NCBI RefSeq assembly: GCF_026967935.1
Contig: NZ_JAPVBL010000003.1
Coordinates: 62,001-126,000, forward strand
From: Modestobacter sp. VKM Ac-2982
Lineage (GTDB): Bacteria; Actinomycetota; Actinomycetes; Mycobacteriales; Geodermatophilaceae
Reading direction: 5' to 3'
DNA: 64,000 bases
The notes beneath the pieces are model-generated. The model did not search any database and had not been told where the DNA came from. It saw nothing but the letters and a program-made list of their open reading frames with translations. Of the stretch, positions 9,749 to 18,755 are shown piece by piece. How positions within the stretch are numbered: the stretch's first letter is position 1; each line of letters starts with the position of its first letter. The position numbers and the translations under genes are program-made.

Positions 9749-10783
9749 GTGCTGCCCGATGGAGCGCCGCGCGCGTTGGCACTCTCCGACGTCGCCGTGC
9801 ACGCCGGCGTCTCGCACCAGACGGTGTCCCGGGTCGTCAACGGGCACCCGAACGTGGCGCCGGCGACCAGGGAACGCGTCCAGCGGGCCATCACCGAGCT
9901 CGGCTACCGGCCGAACGCGGCGGCCCGCGCCCTGGTCACCGGGTCCACCCGCTCGTTCGGGCTGGTGGTCTCGCACATCAACCAGTACGGGCCGGCTCAG
10001 ACGCTGCTCGGGCTGGAGAAGGCCGCCCGCGCGGCCGGCTACTCCCTCGGGGTCGCCATCCTCGACGACGACAGCGAGGCGGCGATGCGCGAGGCGGTCG
10101 ACCGCTTCGTGGCCCAGTCCGTCGACGCGGTGGTCGCGCTCTCCACCTACGGCCAGGCCGTGGAGGCGCTGCGGCGGTTCGAGGCGCCGGTGCCGCTGAT
10201 CGCGGTGCAGGTGGGCCGGGACGAGTCCCGGCCCACGGTGTGGGTCGCGCAGGAGGTGGGGGCCGAGCTGGCCACGCGTCACCTGCTCGAGCTGGGGCAC
10301 CGCACGGTCCACCACGTCACCGGGCCACCGGACTCGCTGGAGGCCCGCGGGCGCGTGATCGGCTGGCGCCGTGCCCTGGAGGACGCCGGTGCGCCCGTGC
10401 CCGAGCCGCTGCACGGGGACTGGTGGCCGTCCTCGGGGCACGCGGCCGGCCGGGCGCTCGCCGCGCGGGTGCGGGCCGGGCAGGAGGACGTCACCGCCGT
10501 GTTCGTGGCCAACGACCAGATGGCGCTGGGCCTGCTCAGCGCCCTGGCCGACGAGGGGCTGTCGGTGCCCGGGGACATCAGCGTGGTGGGCTTCGACGAC
10601 GTGCCCGAGTGCGGGTACTTCAGCCCGCCGCTCACCACGGTGCGGCAGGACTTCGCCGAACTGGGCCGCCGGGGTGTCGAGCTGGTGCTCTCCCGGTTGC
10701 GTGGGGAACCGCTGGAGTCCCAGCCGGTGCTGCCGCAGCTGATCGTGCGGCGGTCCACCGGACCGGCCCGCCGGACGGTTTGA
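9749..10783 (+). CDS. LacI-family transcriptional repressor of the arabinose regulon
   Basis: A 344-residue LacI/GalR regulator. The N-terminal helix-turn-helix and hinge are textbook: LALSDVAVHAGVSHQTVSRV, then NGHPNVAPATRERVQRAI and LGYRPNAAARAL. A Peripla_BP_3-type effector domain follows, with VVGFDDVPECGYFSPPLTTVR near the end. The GTG start has a GAAGGGGGG directly upstream. It lies between the transporter operon and araBDA, and palindromic operators that it should recognise precede both (5432-5445 and 10793-10806). The likely inducer is L-arabinose or a downstream metabolite. It is not related to the AraC-type regulator of enterobacteria. Confidence 0.9.
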   Translation: MLPDGAPRALALSDVAVHAGVSHQTVSRVVNGHPNVAPATRERVQRAITELGYRPNAAARALVTGSTRSFGLVVSHINQYGPAQTLLGLEKAARAAGYSLGVAILDDDSEAAMREAVDRFVAQSVDAVVALSTYGQAVEALRRFEAPVPLIAVQVGRDESRPTVWVAQEVGAELATRHLLELGHRTVHHVTGPPDSLEARGRVIGWRRALEDAGAPVPEPLHGDWWPSSGHAAGRALAARVRAGQEDVTAVFVANDQMALGLLSALADEGLSVPGDISVVGFDDVPECGYFSPPLTTVRQDFAELGRRGVELVLSRLRGEPLESQPVLPQLIVRRSTGPARRTV

Positions 10784-10792
10784 CTGAGCTGT

Positions 10793-10806
10793 TGTTAACG
10801 CTAACA
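10793..10806 (+). promoter_or_regulatory. LacI-family operator upstream of araB
   Basis: TGTTAACGCTAACA is a near-perfect palindrome (one mismatch between half-sites), extended by T and A on each side. It shares the TGTTA/GCT half-site pattern with 5432-5445. It lies between the repressor stop and the araB start, about 80 bp before the latter. Confidence 0.78.
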
Positions 10807-10886
10807 ATCGAGCACCGTGCCGCGGCCCACAGCCGTCCGGCTCATTGCGACCACGCCCGGCACGGTGGGCGGAGAGGGCTCCTGAG

Positions 10887-12542
10887 ATGACGATGGACGG
10901 AGGCACCGCGATCACCTCCGGTCGCACCGCCCTGGGGATCGAGTTCGGCTCGACCCGGATCAAGGCGGTGCTGATCGGCCCGGACCACGCGCCGCTCGCC
11001 GTCGGCAGCCACGACTGGGAGAACCAGCTGGTCGACCGGCTCTGGACGTACTCCCTGGAGGACGTGTGGTCCGGGGTGCAGGAGAGCGTCGCCGCCCTGA
11101 CCGAGGACGTGCGGCGGCGCCACGGGGTGGAGCTGGCCGGCGTCGGTGCGCTCGGCGTCTCCGCGATGATGCACGGCTACCTGGCCTTCGACGCCGACGG
11201 TGAGCTGCTCGCGCCGTTCCGCACCTGGCGCAACACGAACACCGGTCGGGCGGCCGAGCGGCTCAGCGCCGAGTTCGGGTGCAACATCCCGCACCGGTGG
11301 AGCGTCGCGCACCTCTACCAGGCCGTCCTGGACCGCGAGGAGCACGTCGGCCGGGTCGACCACCTGACCACGCTCGCCGGGTACGTGCACTGGCAGCTCA
11401 CCGGCGAGAAGGTCCTCGGCGTCGGGGACGCCAGCGGCATCTTCCCGATCGGCGCCGACGGTGGGTACGACGCCACGATGCTGGCCCGGTTCGACCAGCT
11501 CGCCGCCGAGGCCGGGGTCGAGCTGACCCTGGCCGAGCTGCTGCCCACCATCGCCGTCGCCGGGCAGCCGGCCGGCACGCTCACCGAGGCAGGCGCGCGG
11601 CTGCTCGACCCCACCGGAGCCCTGCGCCCCGGCGTGCCGCTCTGCCCCCCGGAGGGTGACGCGGGCACCGGGATGGTCGCCACCAACTCGGTCGCCCCGC
11701 GCACCGGCAACGTCTCCGCGGGGACGTCGGTGTTCGCCATGGTGGTGCTCGAGCGGGAGCTCGCCGAGGTGCACCGCGAGCTGGACCTGGTGACCACGCC
11801 GGCCGGCGACCCGGTGGCGATGGTGCACTGCAACAACGGGGCCAGCGAGCTCAACGCCTGGGCCGGGCTGTTCGCCGAGTTCGCCCGGGCGCTGGGCGCC
11901 GAGGCCGACGCCGCCCAGGTCTTCGAGACCCTCTTCGCCGCCGCGCTGAGCGGGGCGAGCGACTGCGGCGGGATGCTCGCCTACAACTACCTCTCCGGGG
12001 AGCCGATCACCGAGTTCGAGGAGGGCCGGCCGCTCTTCCTGCGCTCGCCGGACAGCCCGCTGGACCTGGGCACCTTCATGCGGACGCACCTGTTCTCGTC
12101 CCTGGCCACGCTGCGGATCGGCATGGACGTCCTGCAGAAGTCCGAGGGCGTGCGGCTGGACCGGATGTTCGCCCACGGCGGCATGTTCAAGACCGAGGGC
12201 GTGGCGCAGCGCTTCCTGGCTGCCGCGATCGACACCCCGGTCGCCGTCGGCGACGTCGCTGCCGAAGGCGGCGCCTGGGGGATCGCCGTCCTGGCTGCCT
12301 TCGCCGCCGGTCGCGCCCCGGAGCAGAGCCTCCCGGAGTACCTGGACACCGAGGTCTTCGCCGGCGCGAGCCTGACCACCGCCGAGCCCGACCCCGCCGA
12401 CGTCGCGGGCTTCGACGCGTTCATGGTGCGGTACGTCGCCGCCCTCCCGGTCGAGCGGGCCGCCGTGGACCACGTGGCCGTCGGCGACCGGCAGACCGAC
12501 CTGACCCCGTCCGCCGACACCACCGAGGAGCAGCCGGCATGA
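10887..12542 (+). CDS. araB: L-ribulokinase (FGGY family)
   Basis: A 551-residue FGGY carbohydrate kinase. The N-terminal phosphate motif is GIEFGSTRIKAVLIG, the substrate region includes TWRNTNTGRAAERL, and the C-terminal nucleotide-binding region contains FAHGGMFKTEGVAQRF and AAEGGAWGIA. The length is close to that of known L-ribulokinases (about 560). It phosphorylates L-ribulose to L-ribulose 5-phosphate. ATG 10887 was chosen because GGAGAGGG at 10871-10878 is well spaced; the open frame begins earlier at 10845. It overlaps araD by 4 bp. By sequence alone xylulokinase is possible; the araD-araA neighbours decide the call. Confidence 0.88.
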   Translation: MTMDGGTAITSGRTALGIEFGSTRIKAVLIGPDHAPLAVGSHDWENQLVDRLWTYSLEDVWSGVQESVAALTEDVRRRHGVELAGVGALGVSAMMHGYLAFDADGELLAPFRTWRNTNTGRAAERLSAEFGCNIPHRWSVAHLYQAVLDREEHVGRVDHLTTLAGYVHWQLTGEKVLGVGDASGIFPIGADGGYDATMLARFDQLAAEAGVELTLAELLPTIAVAGQPAGTLTEAGARLLDPTGALRPGVPLCPPEGDAGTGMVATNSVAPRTGNVSAGTSVFAMVVLERELAEVHRELDLVTTPAGDPVAMVHCNNGASELNAWAGLFAEFARALGAEADAAQVFETLFAAALSGASDCGGMLAYNYLSGEPITEFEEGRPLFLRSPDSPLDLGTFMRTHLFSSLATLRIGMDVLQKSEGVRLDRMFAHGGMFKTEGVAQRFLAAAIDTPVAVGDVAAEGGAWGIAVLAAFAAGRAPEQSLPEYLDTEVFAGASLTTAEPDPADVAGFDAFMVRYVAALPVERAAVDHVAVGDRQTDLTPSADTTEEQPA

Positions 12543-13222
12543 CCGCCACCCCCACCCGCACCGAGCAGGGCACCCACCGCGCGCAGCGCGAGCACGTCGC
12601 CCACCTGCACACCTACCTCACCCGCTACGAGCTGGTCACCTGGACCTCGGGCAACGTGTCCGAGCGGGTCCCCGGCGAGGACCTGTTCGTCATCAAGGGC
12701 AGCGGCGTCGAGTACGACCAGCTGACCTGGGAGGGCATCACCGTCTGCGACCTCGACGGCAACGCCGTCGACGGCGTCCAGGCCCCCTCCAGCGACACGG
12801 CGGCGCACGCCTACGTCTACCGGAACATGCCCGAGGTGAACGGCCAGGTGCACACCCACAGCACCTATGCCGCGGCCTGGGCGGCCCGGCAGGAGGAGAT
12901 CCCCTGCGTGCTCACGGCGATGGCCGACGAGTTCGGCGGGCCGATCCCGGTGGGGCCGTTCGCGCTGATCGGCGACGACTCGATCGGCCAGGGCATCGTC
13001 GCGACGCTGCAGGGGCACCGCTCGCCGGCGGTGCTGATGAAGAACCACGGCGTCTTCACCATCGGGCCCTCGGCGAAGGCCGCGGTCAAGGCCGCCGTCA
13101 TGACCGAGGACGTCGCCCGCACGGTGCACCTCTCCCGGCAGCTCGGTGAGCCGGTCCCGATCGCGCAGGCGGACATCGACTCGCTGTACGCGCGCTACCA
13201 GAACGTCTACGGACAACGATGA
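12539..13222 (+). CDS. araD: L-ribulose-5-phosphate 4-epimerase
   Basis: A 227-residue class II aldolase/adducin-fold enzyme. Visible motifs are the phosphate-binding TSGNVSERV, the zinc-binding [12 protein letters not shown] (two of the three metal histidines) and [11 protein letters not shown] with the third His. The length matches the E. coli enzyme (231). It converts L-ribulose 5-phosphate to D-xylulose 5-phosphate, which enters the pentose-phosphate pathway. It overlaps araB upstream and araA downstream by 4 bp each, so the three form one translationally coupled unit. Confidence 0.93.
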   Translation: MTATPTRTEQGTHRAQREHVAHLHTYLTRYELVTWTSGNVSERVPGEDLFVIKGSGVEYDQLTWEGITVCDLDGNAVDGVQAPSSDTAAHAYVYRNMPEVNGQVHTHSTYAAAWAARQEEIPCVLTAMADEFGGPIPVGPFALIGDDSIGQGIVATLQGHRSPAVLMKNHGVFTIGPSAKAAVKAAVMTEDVARTVHLSRQLGEPVPIAQADIDSLYARYQNVYGQR

Positions 13223-14742
13223 GCACGAAGGAGCAGCAGGTGGCATTCGAGGGTTCGGAGATCTGGTTCCTCACCGGCAGCCAGGGGCTGTACGGCGAGG
13301 AGACCCTCCAGCAGGTCGCCGAGCAGTCGCAGCGGGTCGCCGCGACGCTGGACGGCGCTGACGCGGTGCCGGTCCGGGTGGTCTGGAAGCCGGTGCTCAC
13401 CGACGCCGGGGCCATCCGCCGGATGATGGGGGAGGCGAACGAGGACCCGAACTGCCTCGGCGTCATCACCTGGATGCACACCTTCTCCCCAGCGAAGATG
13501 TGGATCTCCGGGCTGGACGCGCTGCGCAAGCCGCTGCTCCACCTGCACACCCAGGCCGACGCCGCCCTGCCGTGGGCGACGATCGACATGGACTTCATGA
13601 ACCTCAACCAGGCCGCCCACGGCGACCGCGAGTACGGCTTCATGCTCACCCGGCTGCGTACGCCGCGCACGACCGTCTCCGGCCACGCGGGCAACCCGCG
13701 GGTGCAGGCCCGGGTCGGCTCGTGGGCCCGCGCCGCCGCCGGTGTGGCCGCCGCGCGCGGTCTGAAGCTGGCCCGGTTCGGCGACAACATGCGGAACGTC
13801 GCGGTCACCGAGGGGGACAAGGTCGAGGCGGAGATCCGCTTCGGCATGTCGGTGAACACCTGGGGGGTCAACGACCTGGTCGAGGTCGTCGAGCGCGTGG
13901 GCGACTCCGCCGTCGACGCGGTCGTCGCCGAGTACGGCGACCTGTACGAGATGGACGCCGACCTGCGCCCGGGCGGTGATCGGCACGAGAGCGTGCGCTA
14001 CCAGGCACGGGTCGAGGTGGCGCTGCGCCAGTTCCTCACCGAGGGCGGCTTCGGTGCCTTCACCACCAACTTCGAGGACCTCGGCGGCCTGCGCCAGCTC
14101 CCGGGCCTCGCCGTGCAGCGGCTGATGGCCGAGGGCTACGGCTTCGGCGGCGAGGGCGACTGGAAGACCTCGGCGCTGCTGCGGGTGCTCAAGGTCGCGG
14201 CCCAGGGCCTGCCCGGTGGCACCTCCTTCATGGAGGACTACACCTACGACCTGGCCTCGGAGACCCCGAAGATCCTCGGCGCGCACATGCTCGAGGTGTG
14301 CCCGACGATCGCCGGGGAGAAGCCGCGGCTGGAGGTGCACCCGCTGGGCATCGGCGGCCGCGAGGACCCGGCCCGGCTGGTGTTCAACGCCGCCCCCGGC
14401 GCGGGCATCACGCTGGGCTGGTGCGACCTGGGCGACCGGTTCCGCTGGGTGGCCAACGAGATCGACGTCGTCGAGCCCTCCGAGCCGCTGCCGAACCTGC
14501 CGGTGGCGCGGGCGGTCTGGGAGCCCCGGCCGGACTTCGAGACGGCGACCGAGGGCTGGCTGACCGCCGGCGGTCCGCACCACACGGTGCTGTCGACCCA
14601 GCTGGGGGCCGACGAGCTGACCGACCTGGCCGAGGTCTTCGACACCGAGCTGGTGCTCATCGACGCCGACACCACCCGGCGAAGCCTGGCCAAGGAACTG
14701 CGCTGGAGCGCCGCCTACCACCGGCTCAACCAGCGCCTCTGA
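13219..14742 (+). CDS. araA: L-arabinose isomerase
   Basis: A 507-residue enzyme of the AraA family that interconverts L-arabinose and L-ribulose, dependent on a divalent metal. Motifs in order: [13 protein letters not shown] at the N-terminus, [12 protein letters not shown] and MEDYTYDL (the two metal-binding Glu), [10 protein letters not shown] (metal His) and GGPHHTVLS (second metal His). All four metal ligands are present. The ATG overlaps the araD stop; GTG 13240, preceded by AAGGAGCAG, is an alternative that removes seven residues. It is the last gene of araBDA, followed at once by a perfect hairpin terminator. Confidence 0.95.
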   Translation: MSTKEQQVAFEGSEIWFLTGSQGLYGEETLQQVAEQSQRVAATLDGADAVPVRVVWKPVLTDAGAIRRMMGEANEDPNCLGVITWMHTFSPAKMWISGLDALRKPLLHLHTQADAALPWATIDMDFMNLNQAAHGDREYGFMLTRLRTPRTTVSGHAGNPRVQARVGSWARAAAGVAAARGLKLARFGDNMRNVAVTEGDKVEAEIRFGMSVNTWGVNDLVEVVERVGDSAVDAVVAEYGDLYEMDADLRPGGDRHESVRYQARVEVALRQFLTEGGFGAFTTNFEDLGGLRQLPGLAVQRLMAEGYGFGGEGDWKTSALLRVLKVAAQGLPGGTSFMEDYTYDLASETPKILGAHMLEVCPTIAGEKPRLEVHPLGIGGREDPARLVFNAAPGAGITLGWCDLGDRFRWVANEIDVVEPSEPLPNLPVARAVWEPRPDFETATEGWLTAGGPHHTVLSTQLGADELTDLAEVFDTELVLIDADTTRRSLAKELRWSAAYHRLNQRL

Positions 14743-14746
14743 CGCG

Positions 14747-14786
14747 CGACGACGCCCCGGCCGGTTGCCCGGCCGGGGCGTCGTCG
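14747..14786 (+). terminator. Terminator of araBDA
   Basis: A perfect 18-bp GC-rich stem (14747-14764 with 14769-14786) closes a TTGC loop and begins 4 bp after the araA stop. There is no long T-run, as usual in this GC range. Confidence 0.85.
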
Positions 14787-14813
14787 TCTGCAGGTCCGGT
14801 GGCTCGGACCACC

Positions 14814-14857
14814 GGCGCGGGTGGGTCAGCGCGCAGCCGCGCCGACCCACCCGCGCC
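14814..14857 (-). terminator. Terminator of the LysM protein gene
   Basis: A 14-bp perfect stem (14814-14827 with 14844-14857) encloses a 16-nt loop. It lies 10 bp beyond the stop of the minus-strand LysM gene and back to back with the araA terminator. Confidence 0.7.
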
Positions 14858-14866
14858 GCGCGTCGA

Positions 14867-15736
14867 TCAGTACCAGTTGTGGGCCTGGGAGTGCGCCCAC
14901 GCGGCACACGGGGTGCCGTAGCGGTCGGTGATGTAGTCCAGGCCCCAGGTGATCTGGGTGGCCGGGTTGGTGCGCCAGTCCGGACCGGCCGCGGCCATCT
15001 TCGAACCGGGCAGCGCCTGCGGGATGCCGTAGGCGCTGGAGTTCGGGTTGTCGGCCGTGGTCTTCCAGTTGCTCTCCTTGGTCCACAGGTTGTCCAGGCA
15101 GGTGAACTCGCCGGGACCCCAGCCCCGCTCGGCGACCATGGTCCGGCCGATGCTGCGGGGGTCACCGGTGGCGGTCCGGTCGGCACTGCGGCTGGCTGCC
15201 TGCTCGACCGGGCGGGGTGCCGGGGCCGCCGGCGCTGCCGGGGCCGCCCCGCCGCCGAGGGTGAGGGTCTGGCCGATGCGGAGCACGTTCGGGTTGCCGC
15301 CGATGGTGCCGCGGTTGGCGGCGTAGAGGGCCTGCCAGGTGGTGCCGTGCTGGGCGGCGATCTTGCCGAGGGTGTCGCCGGGGCGCACGACGTAGGTGCC
15401 GGTCGCCGCCGCGGGTGCGGCCGCCGGTGCAGCCGCCGGGGCCGAGCCGCCGCCGATGGTCAGCACCTGGCCGACGCGCAGCACGTTCGGGTTGCTGCCG
15501 ATGGTGCCCTGGTTGGCCGCGTAGATGGTCTGCCAGGAGGTGCCGTGGCTGCTGGCGAGCTTGCTGAGGGTGTCCCCGGGGCTGACGGTGTGGCTGCCCG
15601 TGTGGGCCTGGGCGGGTGCGATGACCCCGAAGGACATCGCTGCAGCTGCCGCGACGACCATGGCCGGGCGCGCCGCGGAAGCGAGGGCGGATCGCCCGGT
15701 GGAGCGGTCGCGCCGTGCCGTGAAGCGATTGAGCAT
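14867..15736 (-). CDS. Secreted LysM protein with transglycosylase-like C-terminal domain
   Basis: A 289-residue cell-wall protein. It has a basic N-terminus, a long hydrophobic signal peptide and a likely cleavage site after APAQA (about residue 44). Two LysM repeats follow (HTVSPGDTLSKLASSHG and YVVRPGDTLGKIAAQHG), separated and followed by Ala/Pro linkers. The last 90 residues (ESNWKTTADNPNSSAYGIPQ, later DYITDRYGTPCAAWAHSQ) resemble the lysozyme/SLT-like C-terminal domain of actinobacterial resuscitation and aggregation factors; the early Glu of ESNW is the candidate catalytic acid. It should bind and probably cleave peptidoglycan. A c-di-AMP riboswitch in its leader implies control by osmotic or wall-stress signalling, as for rpf genes. 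Confidence 0.88.
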   Translation of the reverse strand: MLNRFTARRDRSTGRSALASAARPAMVVAAAAAMSFGVIAPAQAHTGSHTVSPGDTLSKLASSHGTSWQTIYAANQGTIGSNPNVLRVGQVLTIGGGSAPAAAPAAAPAAATGTYVVRPGDTLGKIAAQHGTTWQALYAANRGTIGGNPNVLRIGQTLTLGGGAAPAAPAAPAPRPVEQAASRSADRTATGDPRSIGRTMVAERGWGPGEFTCLDNLWTKESNWKTTADNPNSSAYGIPQALPGSKMAAAGPDWRTNPATQITWGLDYITDRYGTPCAAWAHSQAHNWY

Positions 15737-15748
15737 GGGTGTGTGTGC

Positions 15749-15880
15749 CTCTCGCCGCCTGCGGAGTTAGCTGTCGGGTTCGGGCGAGAGCTGCCCGGCC
15801 GCGTGCTGCGGCTTCACCCCAAGGCCCGGAGGCCTGGTCCTGCGAGGTGGGTCCCCCGCGCCTGCCCGTGGTCTCGTGAC
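15749..15880 (-). ncRNA. c-di-AMP riboswitch (ydaO-yuaA leader)
   Basis: Reading the minus strand from about 15880 toward 15749, the conserved blocks of the ydaO/yuaA aptamer occur in order: GGGGGACCCA, TTGGGGTGAAGCCGC, GGGCAGCTCTCGCCCGAAC, CCGACAGCTAACTCCGCAGG. It ends about 12 nt before the start codon of the LysM gene. In Actinobacteria this aptamer commonly precedes cell-wall hydrolase genes and turns them off when c-di-AMP is high. The ends are approximate. Confidence 0.88.
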
Positions 15881-16119
15881 GTCCGGGCCGACGGTGGGCA
15901 GGTTCGGCGGTGTCGTCGTCCGGAGCCCGCCGTGTGGCGGACGGACCAACGTTAGGCAGGCCATCGGCCGGCAGAGCCGGTCGGCGGTGAGCTTTCCCGG
16001 GCTCCACGACGCGGTCAGCACCAGCTGTGACGGATCATGGACGCGGCGTGGACCGGTACCCCGGGGTCGTTTCCCGGTGCAACGGCATGCCGGCCGCCGC
16101 CCCGCCGCCGGGGCCGCGG

Positions 16120-16422
16120 CTCAGCGGCCGGTGAGTTCGGCAGCAGGGTGTGACAGATGTGCGTGAGTCCACCTGGTTCTGCTCACCGGACGGGTGGCGG
16201 CAGAACACCCCGGGCTGCGCCCGTAGGGGCGCGCTGGCCTGCTACGGCTCAGCGACACCGGCTGCCGTTCCATGCGGCTCACCAGGGTTGACCCGCATCG
16301 TCGGACGTGGAGCCGGGTCACAGCGCGGCTCCACGTCGGGCGGCGCGGCTTGACCCGCGCCGGAGCGCGCCGACTCACGCACGAAAGACCACACCCTGCT
16401 GTCGCACTCAGCGGCCGGTGAG
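16120..16422. mobile_element. Putative MITE-like or att-flanked element at the 3' end of a P450 gene
   Basis: An exact 16-bp direct repeat (16120-16135 and 16407-16422) flanks a 271-bp insert without a credible gene. Inside, after exactly 5 bp on each side, lie terminal inverted repeats: CAGCAGGGTGTG at 16141-16152 against 16390-16401, and GTGCGTGAGTC at 16159-16169 against 16372-16382. Further internal stems are 16176-16182/16200-16206 and 16305-16315/16326-16336 (perfect 11 bp). The right direct repeat contains the last codons and stop of the neighbouring P450, so insertion would have rebuilt the gene end. Either a non-autonomous transposon or a recombinase target is possible; no recombinase is encoded. 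In the rest of 15886-16119 I see nothing beyond the LysM promoter region. Confidence 0.55.
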
Positions 16423-17619
16423 CACGACCGGCAGGTCCTGCAGCCCGCGGATGACGAACTCCGGGCGGCGCCGGGCCGGGCGGGCCAGCTCCAGCCGGGA
16501 GGTGCGGCTCAGCAGCGCACCGAAGGAGGCCTGCAGCTCGACCCGGGCCAGCGGGGCGCCGATGCAGAAGTGCACCCCCGCGCCGAAGGAGATGTGCGGG
16601 TTCTCGGTGCGCCCCACGTCGAGGGTGTCGGGGTCGGCGAAGACGGCCGGGTCCCGGTTCGCGCTGCCCAGCAGGGCGGCGACCTTCTGCCCCCGGGCGA
16701 TGGTGACCCCGCCGATCTCGACGTCGGAGGTGGCGGTGCGCTCGAACAGCTGCAGCGGCGAGTCGTAGCGCATCAGCTCCTCGATCGCGGTCGGGAGCAG
16801 GGCCGGGTCCGCACGCAGCCGGTCCAGCTGGTCCGGGTGCTCCAGCAGCGCCAGCAGCCCGTTGCCGCTCACGTTGACCGTCGCCTCGTGCCCGGCGTTG
16901 AGCAGCAGGATGCAGGTGGTGACCAGCTCGTCCTCGGTGAGCCGGTCGCCCTCGGCGTCGCGCACCGTGACCAGGTGGGTGAGCAGGTCCTCCCCCGGGG
17001 CGGTCCGCCGCTCGGCGGCCAGCTCCCGGAGGTAGGCGACGAACTCGGCGGCGGCCCGCTCGGCGTCGGCCTCGACCTCCGTCGTCCGGCCGTACTCGTA
17101 CATCTTCACGATCGCGTTCGACCACGGGCGCAGCAGCGGCCGGTCGGCCGCCGGGACGCCCAGCAGCTCGGCGATGACCGCCACCGGCAGCTCCTCGGCC
17201 ATCCCGGACAGCACGTCGACGCCAGTCTCCCCGGCGGAGCGCTCGACGAGGGAGTCGACGAGGGAGTCGGCCAGCTCCTGCACCCAGGGCCGCAGCCGCT
17301 CGACGTGGCCGCGGGCGAACGCCGCACTGATCAGCCGGCGCAGCCGGGTGTGCGTGGGTGGCTCCATCTCCAGGATGGCGTTGCGGTGGATCAGGTTGAA
17401 GCTTTCGAACCGCTCGGCGGGGGCACGGTCCGACCAGATCCGGCCCAGCCGCCGGTCCCGCAGGACAGCGTTGGCCTCGGCGTGGCCGAAGGCCAGCCAG
17501 ATGTCCTGCTGCTCGTTCCACTGCACCGGCGCTGCGGCGCGGGCCACGGCGAAGGCCGGGTAGGGGTCGGCGACCAGGGCGGCGTCGGTCAGGTCGAACG
17601 GAGCAGGGGCCGGCGTCAC
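16408..17619 (-). CDS. Cytochrome P450
   Basis: A 403-residue soluble P450, complete. The N-terminal DPYPAFAVARAAAPV is typical of bacterial CYP105/107-like enzymes. The I-helix is LLLNAGHEATVN (AGHEAT replaces the commoner AGxET), ExxR is EELMRYDSP, and the heme loop is FGAGVHFCIGAPLAR. It starts at GTG 17619. It stands alone: upstream is the divergent DUF5926 gene and downstream is the MITE-like element whose direct repeat covers its last codons. No redox partner or biosynthetic gene is adjacent, so the substrate is unknown. It is not closely similar to the other P450 at 2152. Confidence 0.92.
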   Translation of the reverse strand: MTPAPAPFDLTDAALVADPYPAFAVARAAAPVQWNEQQDIWLAFGHAEANAVLRDRRLGRIWSDRAPAERFESFNLIHRNAILEMEPPTHTRLRRLISAAFARGHVERLRPWVQELADSLVDSLVERSAGETGVDVLSGMAEELPVAVIAELLGVPAADRPLLRPWSNAIVKMYEYGRTTEVEADAERAAAEFVAYLRELAAERRTAPGEDLLTHLVTVRDAEGDRLTEDELVTTCILLLNAGHEATVNVSGNGLLALLEHPDQLDRLRADPALLPTAIEELMRYDSPLQLFERTATSDVEIGGVTIARGQKVAALLGSANRDPAVFADPDTLDVGRTENPHISFGAGVHFCIGAPLARVELQASFGALLSRTSRLELARPARRRPEFVIRGLQDLPVVLTGR

Positions 17620-17716
17620 CGGCAGCAGCGTAGTGAACGGCCCGTGCCTGGGTGGACGTCCCGCCGCTGCGCCGGCCGTGACCCGGTGAGGGGCGGGGGC
17701 GAGGGGGTCCTTTGAC

Positions 17717-17722
17717 TACCCT
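17717..17722 (+). promoter_or_regulatory. -10 box of a probable leaderless promoter
   Basis: TACCCT lies 7 nt before the ATG at 17730. The same spacing recurs before several other genes here, which suggests transcription begins at or next to the start codon. Confidence 0.55.
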
Positions 17723-17729
17723 CGCATGC

Positions 17730-18662
17730 ATGGCCCGCACCACGACCCGCCGTCCCGCTGCCCCTGCGACAGCCGGCGAGACCAACCCGAAGGCGCCCTG
17801 CCCCTGCGGCTCCGGCCGCCGCTACAAGCACTGCCACGGCTCCGGTTACGGCCAGCCCGTGCTCCGCCCGTTCGAGGGCCTGCCCGGCGAGGTCGACTGG
17901 GTGGCGCTGCGCGAGCTCGTGCCGGCCGCCACCGCGAAGCTGACCACCACGGACGGCCGCTCGGTCACGCTGGCCAGCGTCCTGCCCGGCGGCACGCCCG
18001 CCCTGGTGCGCGCCAACGGCGAGATCCTGCTCGGCGTCCAGCTGCAGACGTCCTCCGACGACGTCAGCCGCGACCTCGGCACCGCGCTCGCCGCCGCGCT
18101 CGAGGCCCCGGCCGGCGCCCCCGTCGACCCGGGCCCGATCGGTGCCGCCGGCTCCGCCGGGCCGCGGCTACAGGAGCTGCTGGACCTCTCGGCGCCGTTC
18201 GAGGTCACCGTGCACGACGACTTCGGCTTCTGGCTCGAGGGCGCCGACGTCGACGCGGCCGCCCGGGCGAGCTTGCAGCAGGCCAACGAGATGGTGATGC
18301 CCACGGTCCGGCTGGCCGGCCTGGAGGCGGCGTACTGGTGCCGGCCGACCACCGACCGCGGGCACGTGCGCTGGGTGCGCCCCGAGCCGGAGGAGGCGCT
18401 GCTGGACGCCCTGGCCCGGCTCGGCGCGGCCGAGCAGCTCAGCCTGGGGGAGGGCACCCGCTACGCCGGTGCCTTCCGTGCGCTGGGCCTCGCCGTCCCG
18501 GTGTGGGACGTGCCGGGCGAGGTGCCCGGTGCCGAGTGGGCCGGCCCCTCGGCGGAGCTGCACTCCCGGCTGGAGGCCGCGCTGGCGGTCACCGAGCCGC
18601 TGAACGCCGACGAGCGTCGGGCCCGCGCCGGGCTGCTGTCCCGCCAGGTCACCCTGCGCTAG
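17730..18662 (+). CDS. DUF5926-family protein with N-terminal SEC-C motif
   Basis: A 310-residue actinobacterial protein. Near the N-terminus it has a SEC-C zinc motif, NPKAPCPCGSGRRYKHCHG (about residues 19-37), the same metal-binding tail found in SecA. The rest matches the conserved DUF5926 pattern (DWVALRELVPAATAKL, later VPVWDVPGEVPGAEWAGP). The family is widespread in Actinobacteria and has no assigned function; a link to protein handling is only suggested by the SEC-C motif. Start ATG 17730 fits a leaderless transcript; another ATG at 17726 is out of frame. A hairpin terminator follows the stop. Confidence 0.85.
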   Translation: MARTTTRRPAAPATAGETNPKAPCPCGSGRRYKHCHGSGYGQPVLRPFEGLPGEVDWVALRELVPAATAKLTTTDGRSVTLASVLPGGTPALVRANGEILLGVQLQTSSDDVSRDLGTALAAALEAPAGAPVDPGPIGAAGSAGPRLQELLDLSAPFEVTVHDDFGFWLEGADVDAAARASLQQANEMVMPTVRLAGLEAAYWCRPTTDRGHVRWVRPEPEEALLDALARLGAAEQLSLGEGTRYAGAFRALGLAVPVWDVPGEVPGAEWAGPSAELHSRLEAALAVTEPLNADERRARAGLLSRQVTLR

Positions 18663-18670
18663 CCGGAACG

Positions 18671-18708
18671 CCCGGTCCCCCTCGCCGATCGAGGCGAGGG
18701 GGGCCGGG
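18671..18708 (+). terminator. Terminator after the DUF5926 gene
   Basis: A 16-bp stem (18671-18686 with 18693-18708, one T-G wobble) closes a GATCGA loop 9 bp after the stop. Confidence 0.75.
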
Positions 18709-18755
18709 GCGGGCCTACCGTGGGAGCCACACAGCGGGGCTGAGAGAGGACTGAC

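Noticed and set aside
16150-16768. Small plus-strand frames inside the MITE-like element and over the P450 end
   Set aside because: They have no ribosome site or domain, and the sequence is dominated by inverted repeats or by the antisense of the P450.
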